Source: Canna indica
Lineage: Eukaryota; Streptophyta; Magnoliopsida; Zingiberales; Cannaceae
Reading direction: 5' to 3'
DNA length: 64,000 bases
Assembly: GCA_034359265.1 (NCBI GenBank)
Contig: CP136890.1
Location: forward strand, 86,639,501-86,703,500
The notes under the pieces are model-generated. The model was not told the DNA's origin, ran no database searches, and saw only the letters and a list, made by a program, of their open reading frames with translations. Shown here one piece after another: positions 32,502-45,025 of the stretch (the stretch's first letter is position 1; every line of letters starts with the position of its first letter). The position numbers and the translations under genes were made by a program.

Positions 32502-33721
32502 TAATTTAAATCCAATAACTTTATAAACCTCGAAAACAGATATTTATAACAAAAAACTATATTTTTATTACCAACTAAATGACAATTCACTATTTGGTTT
32601 GGATCTAGGGGCCCACACTACAGCCCCTAACGGTGTTGGGCTAAAAATGAAGATCCATAAAATAAAAATGTCTTCTCAAACAAGTGAGCATGGAGTGTGC
32701 TGTGTGCAACAGTAAACTTAAACATCTCCATCCAATTAGCATTTCCCACTTATTTGTTGATGATATCTCGTGAGTCATGAACATTATTATTTATTTTAAC
32801 TCCTTCCTAAGTCCTAACTGCATTGATCCAAAATCCAGCTTTGAGAGATCCGCCTACAAGCTAAAAATTAAATAGATTCTGAATCATCTCATCTCAATTT
32901 GCTCAGCTGTGTATTTAGCAGTTTATAACAACTAAGGGTTGGCAAACATCCTTTGGAAGCTTCCACAATTATCTAAAACTCTGGTTTTCTGCAAATATTA
33001 GGAATTTAAATAACATGATATTAGGAATTCTTCTCACCCAATGATCAAAGATCACCACAAATTTGCAAAGAGCTATAGGAGTCTAGAGCTGGTTCAGAAA
33101 AGAATAAAAACAAATTAAAATTACCAAGAAGGGAACCTCTATTTTTTGTTTTTACTGAAGAGAAATACTATATCACAACCAGACCTAATGGATAACTGGC
33201 CCTAAAACCCAATCCAAGTCGAGGACTGATGAGGCTTCGTTGACCCTTGGGAAAAATGACAAAGCAAATAACCAAATTAAAATTTAGAAGATAACCACTT
33301 CAACACAGGCATCGTGCCTTAAGCCTAAGATACTCAAAGGCCTCTATGGACAATTGATGGCATCTCCCCATAATCAAATTTGTGAAGGTAAAAGAGGCCA
33401 AAAAATTTAATAGACAAACCACCAAGCGCCTTTACAAAATAATTTTCATCTCTGCAACTATTTGTACAGGCCACCCTGGTCCCTGAATATACTGAGGGTA
33501 AATTCACATTTCAAAACCTTTGCTGCACTGCCTTTCAATAAATTATAACTTTGTCATATTTGAAAAAATAAAACCATGTACAGTGGGAGGGGAAGAAAGA
33601 AAAGAAGAAATAGCTGTGTTAACTTAGTAAGCACAGCACAGCCAAAATGGTCCAACTTAGGTACACTTGCACAGTTCATCCGCTAAAGTTGAAGAAATAG
33701 CAGAAATAACCATTTGAGGTA
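32502..33721. other. 3' flank and 3' untranslated region of the UBX gene
   Basis: No other gene seen. The distal part of this stretch is intergenic; the part next to 33721 must include the 3' UTR and polyadenylation site of the UBX gene, which I cannot place exactly. Confidence 0.4.
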
Positions 33722-36700
33722 TTAAAGTTTTAACCATTTTGGTTTAGCAGACTTGGCAGTAGGTTTTGTATTGATGACAACAGAAGTATTCTCAACTACA
33801 GCAGGCTTTGTTGCACTATTCTTGAGATCAGTATGTCCCAGGTTGAGACCCAGTGTACCCAAAATCCGGATGTCATCACGAAGAAAAGGTCCGTTATTGT
33901 TAGGTGAACCATTAAAATCTGAAACAAATAGCAAAAAAAGGAGTGATTTATTTATATTGTGAAGATATTCTGCATAGTATAATATAAGAGTGGTAAAATA
34001 AAATTATCCTAAAAGACATCCCTTCTAATTGGATGCCTAGAATTCTCCAAAATTGCATTCAATTTTGAAAATTCAGGTGCGACCATATTCATTAATTAGG
34101 AAACATTTCCACGGCAAACTCTAACATTAGAAATATTAAGCAAAAGATCATACCTGGTAGATCATAGGAGAAGTAAACATTAGCACCAGGAGAAAAACCA
34201 GCTGAGTAGAAATCCTTTGATAAATCTACAATTTGTGTCTTTGGAGGAACAGTATCTGGTGAAGAACAAAGCAAAACTTTCATTGACATAGAAGTAAAAA
34301 CATCTAGTAAGAAATGAAAGAAATTAAGAATTTGATAGCCCAGCTAACAATCTTTCTAGGCCTATGTGCAGAACAGAGGAATTGAATGTGTCAATGAGCA
34401 TAATCCCGTTAAGTATTAAAAATGTGTTCTGATGCATATCTACCACAATAACAAAAATCTTAACAAATAATACAAAAAGACCTTCTGAGCTTTTGGGCAA
34501 TGTTCATTTTTCTCTTTTGGAGTTTCTATGATTCGTAAATAACCATAATTTTCCATTTAATTGCAATTTAGTCATTTCTAGGCTCCTTATAGTTTAAAAT
34601 ATAAACATGAAGCATTGCTATATGATTCCTATGAGATAATGAGAAGGAACTGCAAGCATAAGGTAGATTATGCCAATATTACTAGCCTTTATATGAAAAA
34701 CTCTCTTCTAAGTTTGACTTGATCAGGTATTAGCATCAATCACAATCACTGATAAATCAGTCATTGAAATTTGCTCGATCAGAAGACCATTGAGCCTTCT
34801 ACACTTAAAATATTGCTTCTAGCTGACTAAAATGTGCTAAGGAAAAGGCTGAGATGATTACAATATTATGGATCTTTTAAAATCCATATCAATTTTTTTA
34901 TTCCAATAGAAAACCAGGATTCCCAGTATATCTGTTTGGTTGTTCTTGAGTAATCTACTAAGCCTACAATATCTTTTCTTCAAAATTTCAAACAAAACCA
35001 GGAATAGGCATTTCAATAGTACATGCCTTGCCTGCGTTAGGAAGAACATGGATGTTCAACAACACTAGAAAACAATTTATGCTCAGATCTAATCTAATGC
35101 AAGGAAAATGCATATTAACATCTTGGCAAGTGTCCTCGTCATCATTCTGTATTTAAGGTTCATTTGGCTAAAAGTTTTTTAGTTGAAGGACTTGAAGCAA
35201 ATTGTTGCATCCTGAATTAAGATGCATCAATAGATGGAGACCTATTGATGGAGACCATAAGGTGTTGTTTGGTTAGCGAAAACTATTTTCTGATTTGGTT
35301 TTAGTGAAACTGGAAACTTGGTTTTGGTTTCTAGTTTTTAGTTTTCGAAAAACGCATTTGGTTAATGAAAACAACATCAGTTTTAGTTAGTTGAAACCAA
35401 TGAATATTTATTTGGTTATAAAAAATAATATTAATTTTCCTTAAACATTTTTACTAGTAATTAAATATTTAGTTAGTTTACAAAATTCAATGTTTGCTAA
35501 TATTGCTACAAATATTTATATGATTTAATTAATTAAGTTATTGGTAATTTAAGATTTTTTTGTTCAATTAGATATAAAAGTTAATTAATAGTTATTATAA
35601 AATTTCAAAAAAAATAAGTCCAATGGTCTAAAATTAGTTTTGATTAAATTATAAATAGATCAACTTTAAGAAAATTGAGTTATTTAAAATTTGGGTTTGA
35701 GTCAATTAGATATAAATTAATTTAATTAATTTGTAAATTTAAGATAATAGTTTGAGTTGAAAATGATGATTTTTATTTTTATTTTTAAAAATTAGATATA
35801 GTTTGATTTATTTTTAAATTAATTAATTTTATAAAAAAATATTTATAATTACAAAGTTGCTACTGCATTTTGATAACAAAACCGACAATCTCGAAATCAC
35901 AGAAAACAACATTCTGGTGTTTTCATTTTTATTAAGAAAATTGGTTTTGTTTTCATTCTGGTTTCGATTCAGTTTCATGAAAACGCTGAACCAAACACAT
36001 TTTCGTAAGCAGTTTTGGTTTCAGTGAAACCGAAACCATGAAAACAGACTTGGTTTCGCTAACCAAACATGCCCTAGTATATCCAAATGACAACCAAAAT
36101 GAAATAGCAATTTAAAAACAAATTATTATGTCATTCACAAGCATCCATTCTAGTAGGATCAAGTATACTTACATAAGTAAAATGGCACATTAGGTTGACC
36201 AATGACTTTCTTGAGAAGATCCACCAAAGTTTGTATGGTCTCAGATGACTGAAACTTTGCCTCCAGGACATAATCATCAGGGAAGCGAACCCTAATAATA
36301 GCCTGCAAAATGACTGATAGTATGAACAAGCCACCTAAACCAGTTATAAAGTCATGGACTCATGCTGATATGGATAGGATAACAATTTAATAGATCCTAA
36401 GGAAAAGAAACCATTGCACCATACTACAACATTCCCTCCCAAATAAGTTGCATACAGTAGATTGTTATTTACCATTAGGAGTCAGCCTAGCTTAAAGCCT
36501 TAAACAAGATACAAAATCATATACCATACAAGTTTTTTTACAGAAGAGTGACTGACTTTTTTATTGCAACATCAAGAATGGAGCATGAAAATATAAATTA
36601 AGGAAAAAACTTGAAAATATTTCAAGAATTCCATTCAACTTATACACCACACATTTTATCTCCCAACGGCTTGGATTTAGAGTGTGAATTCCTAATTGTC

Positions 36701-38173
36701 TTCTAGTCAGTTTCTTTCAAGAACCACAAAAAAATTCTCAAGAGAAAAAGGTAAACAATCAAGTGATTATCTCCACAAACAACAAAAGGAGAAAAAAAAG
36801 CATTATATTCATAAACAATGAAAAAGAAAAGTGACTGTCTCCACCCAACTCTATGAGAGAAAAAGATAAACAATCAAGTGCAACATAGGGAAATAAGACA
36901 TTAGATCAAGAATGAAGTGAACTCAAAGGCTAAAATATTTTTGCAGCAATATCAAGAGTGAAATATGAAAATAAATAAAATAACTTGAAAAGTATTTAAT
37001 AATGTGATGAAAATAGACCATCTATGAATCTTAAAGACAAGCCTGCATGAGCTGCATGCATATAATATGTAACTCAAAAGAACAAAGGAAAACCAATCGC
37101 AAGAAGGAAAAAAAACCTTTGAAGACTAGTGACAAGACAGATGGAGAGAACAAGGCCTTGCGTGCTAAAAAAGTTTGCTAATACCTTAATTAGTTTTTCT
37201 CTATGAGCTGCAGCTTCTGCTTCTCGCATTTTCTGGGTCTTCAGAATTTGGGAGTCAGCTATTCAAAGTATAACTAATGAGCAAGAATCAAATGATCAAA
37301 TACAGTAGTGACTAGTGACTACTTATCACTAAGTTAGGTGCCAAAAGTAGATAAACTAATATTTATGAATGTCAATATTACCTTTAAGTGACATGAGTCT
37401 ATAGTAATCTTCAGCACTTAAATCATAGAAGTCATCTGCTTCATCTTCTGCACATATGATGGAAATGATCAACAAAAGATGTGTAGCAGTGGACTTTTAG
37501 TAAAAAAACCAATCACAACTAGATTAAAATACAGACATACATATGAAGCATCAACTGGATGAAGCTTTCAACATCATGCATGATTCAAGAGTTTAACTCA
37601 GAAAGCAAATAGAAAAAGGTTCATTTCCAAAAAGGTTAGTAATGAATACCATCAGAGCTAGCCGGTTCAGCTTGTATAGTCTGGGAGTTCGCCAAGAACA
37701 CACGGATTTCATGTCCCAGCTCTGCAGCCACCGAATCAAGCTTGGCGTGAACCTAGCAGAAAAGGCGAAAAGGGATGTTAGAACGACTAACTCGTCAAGC
37801 ACGCCAAATAAGTAGTACAAGATCCATAGTTCTAGATAGAACTACCGCCCGCTGATCGACTGATAAGATGAAGGATCTCTGAGGGCAAAAGTGAATGAAT
37901 CTTTCATCTAGGGAACCAAAATTAAATTTGAAACTCTCGTCCCATCCAAAAACAATTAAAATAAACCCAGAAGTCTGAGATTTCTATCCAAAACAATAAA
38001 AAGGGGCAAAAAGTCGAACTGAAAGATTGCCACCAAGATGACCACGAGAAATGACGTTCAAAAGGAGGATGACAAAGGCTCGTGATAGAAAAGGGAGGAA
38101 GAAGCTTGCTGACCTGAGCAATTTCTGTTTCGACAGATTTGGAGATCCTCCGGCGCTTGAAGTTGGAGGCCAT
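33722..38173 (-). CDS. PUX1-like: UBX domain-containing protein, PUX1-like, seven exons
   Basis: Exons on the minus strand: 38173-38114, 37752-37650, 37447-37382, 37258-37185, 36302-36173, 34255-34154 and 33918-33722. All introns are GT-AG and the phases join without error into 243 codons. Residues 1-20 are basic (FKRRRI). 56-66 is acidic (DEADDFYDLSA). 78-101 is a charged helix. 102-175 is a UBX domain: IRVRFPDDY, the helix ETIQTLVDLLKKVI, VPFYL, DLSKDFYSAGFSPGANVYFS. The tail ends KPKWLKL. Length and order match plant PUX1 (about 250 residues in Arabidopsis), which binds the AAA ATPase CDC48/p97 through its UBX domain and promotes disassembly of the hexamer; that role is inferred from the family. 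The FPR-type loop of other UBX proteins is TVPP here. Intron 5 holds a Tourist-like MITE. No defect is visible. Confidence 0.93.
35261..36074. mobile_element. Tourist-like (PIF/Harbinger) MITE in UBX intron 5
   Basis: Ends GGTGTTGTTTGGTTAGCGAAA and TTTCGCTAACCAAACATGCCC are inverse copies of about 20 bp. The flanking triplets TAA and TAG fit a 3-bp Harbinger duplication with one change. Subterminal inverted similarity (GGTTTTAGTGAAAC / GTTTCAGTGAAACC) extends further. It is intronic and leaves the splice sites intact. Confidence 0.8.
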
Positions 38174-38259
38174 CGGCGCCTGCTTGGGAGTGCGGAGCTG
38201 CGTGAGATGGAAAGAGACCAGTTTTCGAGCCCTGGATTTTGCCGATCCCAAATTCTAAA

Positions 38260-38269
38260 ATATTTATAG
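38260..38269 (-). promoter_or_regulatory. TATA box of the UBX gene
   Basis: The minus strand reads TCTATAAATA about 90 bases upstream of the start codon, leaving room for a 5' leader of about 55-60 nt. Position and wording fit a plant core promoter; there is no direct proof of use. Confidence 0.55.
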
Positions 38270-38841
38270 AAGAATCGAACCGCTTTTTTTGGCTTAAAGG
38301 GATAGTAAAATTGGAAGTTTATTATTTTTTTTCAGCAATAAATGTTTTCTTTGCAGAAATAAAAAAATGAGTTAAAAATTATATTTATGATGATGGGAAG
38401 AAATTTGAGAAGTTCCCTATAGTATTCAAAACCTGAACACACAAAGAAAAATATTATAAATCAAATACGAATCGAAAAATATGCGAAAATAATAAAGATA
38501 CAAAAATTTACCTAGTTTGGATATGATTACATAGAGAGGAAATAATATGATTTAAAATATATATTTAATTATATTATGTAGTATATAAAATATTTCTTCA
38601 GACATATATTATATTATTCAAAAATTATTATATAAATAATCTTATAATTTTTTTTTTTTTTTCTAATATTGTATTTATGTATAATTTTGATTTTACATTA
38701 CAAATATGATGAACTTATGATTTTTAATATTATTTTAAAATACTATCCTTCAATAATTTTTATATAGTATATGTTTAATAATTTTCTTATATACAAATTT
38801 CAAACATTCCAGTATTATTCTATAAATGGTTATATAATTAA
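38270..38841. other. AT-rich upstream flank of the UBX gene
   Basis: No gene. Long A/T runs, including T12 at about 38649. The distal promoter of the UBX gene would lie here. Confidence 0.5.
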
Positions 38842-39131
38842 GGGTAAATTACACTAATTTTTTCTGAGGTTTAATGAAATTATACTGATCTCCTCTCTAT
38901 TTGACCAGGTGACACTCACCTCCCCCGGTGTAATATTTGTAGGAGAGGTTTGTGTAATCTTTTTTCGTCGGTATAAAATATTTGTGTAATCTTTTTTCGT
39001 TAGTAGAGAAAATTTGTGTAATCTTTTACAAAATTCAGGAGGATTACGGGATAAAATTACAAATAAAAGAAAGGTCGATGTAATTTCACTAAATCTCAAG
39101 GAATTTATTATGAGAGTAATAAGTAAATGCA
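38842..39131. mobile_element. Probable MITE (foldback of GGGTAAATTACACTAATTT type)
   Basis: The left end GGGTAAATTACACTAATTTT...GAGGTTTAATGAAATTA resembles the inverse of the right end (TAATTTCACTAAATCTCAAG). The middle contains three copies of TTTGTGTAATCTTTT spaced by about 33 and 37 bases. The outer limits and duplication (TATAATTAA / CTAATAATT) are uncertain. Confidence 0.5.
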
Positions 39132-40889
39132 CTAATAATTGGATAGACTATATATCCTATTATGATTTGGTTTTAAGTTTTTTTATTTCATTAACAAACA
39201 TGGCATTTGGAAATTTCATTATCAAACTTATATATATATCATGGGATAAATGAGAATAAAATAAGGAACATATTTTAATCCTTTTTTGTTTGGTGTTTGA
39301 ATTACAATAAAGTATAATTATAATAAGATAAAATTAATGTTATATCGGGAATAAAAAATCCTAAAATAGTGTCTCATTTCTTATTCTGTTCTAGAAAATA
39401 TCCTATATGGTAAAAAAAACAAACTAATCATGAGGGATTAGGGAATATCACGTGAATGTCTCATTGGAATTACAAAATCATCAAACTTAAAAGCACAAAT
39501 TTATTTGTTAAATTGACATAGACTAGATTAAGAGGCATTTGATTGTCGGTCAAAAATCAATATTGAATGTCATGGGTATCAAAATTAAACTTATTTTGTG
39601 TGAAATTATTTGGTTGCAGAACATGACAAAGCCATAAATTAAAATATAAGGGGGCAAACTCTACATTGGTGAGCTACGGTGCACCAAGCACCTGGGGTCC
39701 ATGGGGGTGCAACTGACCAGAGCAAGCAAACGCTAAGATGCGGCACCGCAGTGGACAGGGTTGGGCGCGAATTAAGAGGGTGCATGGGAGCAAACTGTGG
39801 GGGCGTAGTCAGTAGGGTATGCATTGAGGCGTAGTCTGCTTCTTTTTGCACTCGAGGTGACACCAACACGAAGGTTAGGTTGTGCAAGCACCAAGAACGA
39901 GATTGGTTGGCTCCGCCTCTATTGCAAAATAAGTACGGGAATCATTCTGGAACTACATGTTTGGATTTTAAGACTTAAAATAGGAATCAATTAATATTTA
40001 TTAATAAAAATTTCACTAATGGTACCAAATCAAACAAAATATATCATTGAAAAATAAAAATTATTAACACAACCCACTTGTTATTATAATATAATAAATA
40101 TAAAAAAATAGCTAATATATTATTATTGAGTACTTATATTTACTTAATTTTTTATATTTTTCTATTGATAAATGATTATTTATATCATAGAAATAGAAGA
40201 CTTAAATAAATACTAATTTTATTTATTTTCATAATTATAATTCATTATTCTTAAAAATATGTTATGCTATTTACTAACAACTAAAATATAAAATTTTACA
40301 AATTAAAGGATATAAATATAAAATGTACTATTTTAACATTCTAAAACTATATAATTTAACTGATAAAGGACTAAAATATAAAATTTATAAAAAAAATAGA
40401 TGATACAGAAGTAAAATAGACTATCTCCTACCATTTACATAATTTTAAACTTTTTTAAAAAATATGTATATTTATTGGTAAAAGAATAAAATAAAATATT
40501 TATAAAAATAAGGACTTGAATGCAAAATATACTATGTTTTACTTATTCTTTAAAATATATTTTTTATTGATATAGAAACAAAATATAATATTTATAATAA
40601 TAAAAAGGGTAAAATAGCAAAAATCTATAATGTGTTTATGAAAGCTCAAAGATTCCAATTTTGATACTATAATGTGTTTATTGTTCTTGTTTGTTGATGC
40701 CAAAAGATGAAGAAAATGCATGTAAGTGGTATAAATAATATTGAAAATTCATGCATATAGTTAAGAGGGAATCATGATATTTAGATATATATATGCATGT
40801 TTATAAAGGGAGAAATCCCAATTTAAATCATCTTTATGATTATCTTGAAATTATTTATAAAAAATGTTTCTTATCATAAAAAAAAGTGG
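39132..40889. other. AT-rich intergenic DNA with one GC-rich island
   Basis: 39640-39920 is markedly GC-rich against its AT-rich surroundings (GGGGGCGTAG, GGTGCACCAAGC) with no credible gene on either strand. 40280-40620 is loosely periodic in AAATATAAAATTTATAAA. Origin unknown. Confidence 0.45.
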
Positions 40890-41970
40890 GAGATAGGCCT
40901 AGAGTTTTCAACTTTGATTTCAATTTTGTTTTTGATGATAATAAATTAGGAACTAATTGTTTCATGAGAAATACTTTAGGTTTCGTGTTGATATGCATGC
41001 GATGTTCGTGATCAAAAAAATTGAAGTGAATTCGTAAAATTCAAAAGGACGTTAATCAATACTCAATAACTGTTTTAAGACTAGGTTTGAGGTTAGAGTC
41101 ATTGCATTATCCATAAGATGCATGTTGATGACCTCGACATGTTCCATGTTCCATCGACTTTTGCAATTGGTCTTTGACTGTCGAGCCCAATGATCATTTT
41201 TCAATCCATTGTGACCTCTTTTTTCCGAGCATATCTATTTATAAACTTACAAATACTTGTCAAATGTCTTCTCAAATTGTCAAATATCTTCTCAAATGTC
41301 TTCATCTGCCTGTTATGAACCTTATTGAATCATTTTATAAAAAATTTCAAACCTTATTTAGTCATTTTTCAAGAACACCCAAGTTGTGTTTATTTTCCTT
41401 GATTAGCTTTTGTTTTCAAGTTTCACTGTCAAAAGATATCATGATGAACTAGGAGCTTGACTTTTGGAGCTAAGTTGTTTTGTTTCTCTAATTGCTTCAT
41501 TTATTTGTATTTTGGTTTTTTTTTGTTCTCACTTCAAGGTTTAGTGTTAACGTAGGGTATTGGGTCAAAGTTTGAGTGATTCCTTAGTGGGTGTAAAGGC
41601 ATAAATCTACCTATGTTACTAAGTTAAGTAGGATTTATTGGAGTTTGAGGTGTTGGAGGTGCCTTCGTAAAGAATGTTGTAGCATTAGTTTGCAAATCAT
41701 CTTATAGGAAACTATTAAATCTAGTAGATTGGTTGAAAATCCTAAACAAGAGCTTAGGTATCAGATGTATGCTTGGTTAGAAATCGAATCACTATAAATC
41801 TTGCATGTTAGCATTGATTATATTTTTTGTGCTTATTGATTTATCATTTGCTTTCGCTTACATTAAGTTATTAAATTGTCATTTGCATTTAAGAATCAAA
41901 ATGTTACGTTAATTTAATTTTTAGCTAATACACACTATTCAACCCTCTATTATGTTTGATATTACAAGAT
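40890..41970 (+). repeat. Degenerate LTR of the SIRE-type family
   Basis: Its left part (GTTTTCAACTTTGATTTCA, TTTGATGATAATAAATTAGG, AACTAATTGTTTCATGA) and its right end (ACACTATTCAACCCTCTA) follow the same order as the plus-strand solo LTR at 54099-63632 (GTTTTCAACATTGG, TTTGATGATAACAAACATGG, ACATACTATTCACTCCCCT). No internal region or second LTR is attached, so it is an old solo LTR. The palindrome array typical of this family is not evident here. Confidence 0.65.
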
Positions 41971-42004
41971 TCTCTTGTCAAGAGCCTCAATCTCTTACGA
42001 AACC

Positions 42005-43907
42005 TCAACAAAGTTGTATCTTTGAACATTGAAGCACCTTGACTTTATTCCCACGTGATAATACCCTAGTTTGGAATTGTAGAGGACCCACTAGTCATAA
42101 GAACATCTCTTCAGTATCATACATAATTCTCTTTCGTAATGATCATTATGTTATATGAATCTCATACGGAGGATGTCGGTGATCATAACCTTATTAGATC
42201 CCTTGGCTAATCTTGGAGGGGTTGCTCACCCATCCGAGGTGCTTCGGGTGGTATCATTCTGACTTGTAACAAGGTATATACGAATATACATGTGCAAGTC
42301 CAAATTATTTATACAGTTATTATGATTGAAAATACAAATAATTTCTTTTCTCTTATGTATATGCAAGTACTAATCCTATTGTTTGAAATAATTTTTGGTT
42401 GATTCTTTTTTATTTTGATTTTTTCCCTTGTATATGTGGTTAATTTTTGGCGATTTTTCTTGCATCCTCGATGAAGAGGAAAAGAATGATGGTTTGAACT
42501 TTCATGTTTTCTAAAGTTGTTATATTTTCAAAATTTTGTTTATGACTCAATGCTTATCTTAATAATGAATATAATATGTAGGTTCACATTGTTTAATCTA
42601 AATACAATGTTGTATATTTTGCATTGGATAATCCTCCTTGTAAAGCTTCATGATTTTCGAGATTGTTCACTACATTTTGATTTTCTACACTGATTCAATC
42701 TAGCTTTCATACTTTTATTGTTAATTATCATTGGATCTTACATCTACCTCTTGCATTGAAATCTACCTCTATTAATATATCTATCATTGATTCTATTGCT
42801 GTATAATGCATGTAACTCAATATCAAAAATGGGATGAAAACATATATATTGATATGTTTGGACAGGTCCTATGGGGTTCATCAAAATGTTTTTTTTTATA
42901 ACAAAGATAAAAAAAATCACAATAGATGATCATACTAAGGTTTGAAACCTAGATCTCTTAAGCAACATACAACATATTGCCACCGTAGCACCGTTGGCCA
43001 TCAAAATGATTGATTTACCTTGTAGTCATAATAAAGATATATAAATGGATATGGACTACTGAGACCGGGGAATTGTTATCACTATATCATCTTATCTTTT
43101 TCTTAAGAACCATAAACTCATTTCTATTGAGAAATCTAAATTTTGGACTGATATGTGGAAGCTTTATGTCTCTCGTAATGTGAGATTATTTTTATGAAAG
43201 TTTCTTTATGGTAGAATTTCTACTCGTGTTAGACTTTCACATTTTGGTATTTTTAACTCTGATTTATGTATATTTGTAGTTTGACTTCCAAAACTTTGGA
43301 ACACCTTGTTCTTTTGATATGGTAATGCTTTTCTCAAGTTTGGTTTTTGTTGGTATAAAATCCTAATTTTGATTTTTCAAATTGGAAATATGGATTTGTA
43401 TGAATTGGTCATATTTCAGAAGTAGCTCAATTGCGAATGGCTTTTCTATAGCTATCATCAGAAATTATTTGTAGTTTATCTTGTATGCTAGAAATGATAA
43501 ATTGAGTTCGCTTAGGCAATATTCCCCGTATAGTCTTGTGTTGAACATTTTAGCTTTATCTAGAAACTATGCTAAGTTGCATCTTTGTGAAGGAACCATC
43601 AAATACAACTTAATCATTGTAAAATTGGACCCCCTTAACATTGATTGATTAAATATTAATTGCAACTGATTGATGTAGTAGCGGGATTGCGATTATTGGG
43701 TGAATGCATTTATGTTGAGGCCATCAACTTTGATGACAACTCTCCCCAACATTTTGAAGCCTATTCAATCTATGTTTCTCTCAAATTTGTAATCCATAGT
43801 TGTATAATAAAGGTAACCATTGAATTATATGTTAAAAATATAATTATTGTGCTAAAGGAAACGAAAGAGTCCCCGTGGCAAATCTGGAGCCTCATTTAGA
43901 ACATTAG
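42005..43907 (+). pseudogene. LINE ORF2 remnant (endonuclease, post-RT and RNase H parts)
   Basis: Plus strand: NTLVWNCRGPTSHKN near 42065, the start of the L1 endonuclease. GGxSGGI and WLIGDFNCILDEDEKN-like sequence follows around 42225 and 42440 in shifting frames. 43135-43330 gives FWTDMWKLYVSRNVRLFL and ISTRVRLSHFGIF, the post-RT zinc-binding block. 43660-43900 gives the RNase H end (VVAGLRLLGE, ESPWQIWSLI). The reverse transcriptase itself is missing, so a large internal part was lost. The end is cut by a Tourist-like MITE at 43908 and continues to about 44860. Confidence 0.72.
42900..43010 (-). other. Possible tRNA-derived SINE fragment
   Basis: On the minus strand ACGGTGCTACGGTGGCAAT precedes TTAAGAGATCTAGG and a B-box-like GGTTTCAAACC. 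This resembles tRNA-derived repeats. A T-run at 42888-42897 may be its A-tail. Weak. Confidence 0.25.
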
Positions 43908-44692
43908 GGGCATGTTTGGTACCCTGTATAAGCATCCTGTATAGTATTAGGATAATACTATATAGTGTTTGGGAAGGGTATTAACTAATACATGCACTAA
44001 AAATAGTACCCCAAAAGTTGTCATAACGTGTATTAGTAATACACTCTCAAAGCTCTTCATTAGTCCGCACTAGAACTTTTAATATTTTGAATACTCATTT
44101 TATCTCCGACCAAAAATTTAAACATATATTATAAAAATAATTTTAATTTATAAAATAATTTTAATGATAAAAAAATATTATATATTTTTATATTATATAA
44201 TATTATTATAATATATTACATATAATATAATATTATAGTGTATATTATTATATATTATATTATATTATATTACATTACATTATATAATATATATATTATA
44301 TTATATAATATAATATAATATAATATATATATATTATATATATTATATTATATTATATTATATTATATTATATTATATTATATTATATTATATTATATTA
44401 TATTATATTATATTATATTATATTATATTATATTATATTATATTATATTATATTATATTATATTATATTATATTATATTGTATTATATTATATTATATTA
44501 TATTATATTATAGGTAATATATTATAATAAATAATATAATACATATTATATTATATTATATTATATTATATTATATTATATTATATTATACAGGTTAGTC
44601 AATACATACTAGTACTATACAGGCTAGTACAGGTTAGTCAATACAGACTAGTATTATACATGCTAATACTATACGGTGTACCAAACGAGCCC
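43908..44692. mobile_element. Tourist-like (Harbinger) MITE with TAG duplication
   Basis: Ends GGGCATGTTTGGTAC and GTACCAAACGAGCCC are inverse copies. TAG flanks both sides (43905-43907 and 44693-44695). The subterminal regions contain inverse TATACTATAC-type motifs. The centre is a long TATTA microsatellite. It interrupts the RNase H of the LINE at 42005. Confidence 0.88.
44190..44600. repeat. (TATTA)n / (TATAT) microsatellite
   Basis: Roughly 300 bases are almost pure TATTA-type pentamers in tandem (clearest 44336-44505), preceded and followed by TATAATA variants. Such a tract can fold on itself over its full length. Confidence 0.95.
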
Positions 44693-44865
44693 TAGAGGGA
44701 CTCGCAAAGACAATCAAGTTCCTTGTTAGATAGCAAAATCGTGCTATAATTTGTAAGGAGTTCTATATGTGGACCTCCATTAGTGCCCTAATTTCAATGC
44801 ATATAATATTAGAAATTTTGATAGACTTGCTTTCTCCATATTAATAAGATAAGCTGCTTTTCGGT
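44693..44865 (+). pseudogene. 3' end of the LINE after the MITE
   Basis: The LINE sequence resumes directly after TAG: RLAKTI and a decayed RNase H tail. A polyA-like tract is not seen. Confidence 0.5.
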
Positions 44866-45025
44866 TAAAAAATGACTGTTTAATTATAAATATTGATGAG
44901 ACTTGATCGTATTGATTAATAAATAGATCCTAGCAAAAATATAGTCTTGCTTAAGATAGGGACATGAAATGCACATCTACTCGGACCTTTGTCCCTCTTC
45001 TCACTATCATGAGTGGGGCATGACC

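Noticed and set aside
39639..39887. 82-codon minus-strand frame in the GC-rich island
   Set aside because: Composition-driven; no motif and no good start or context.
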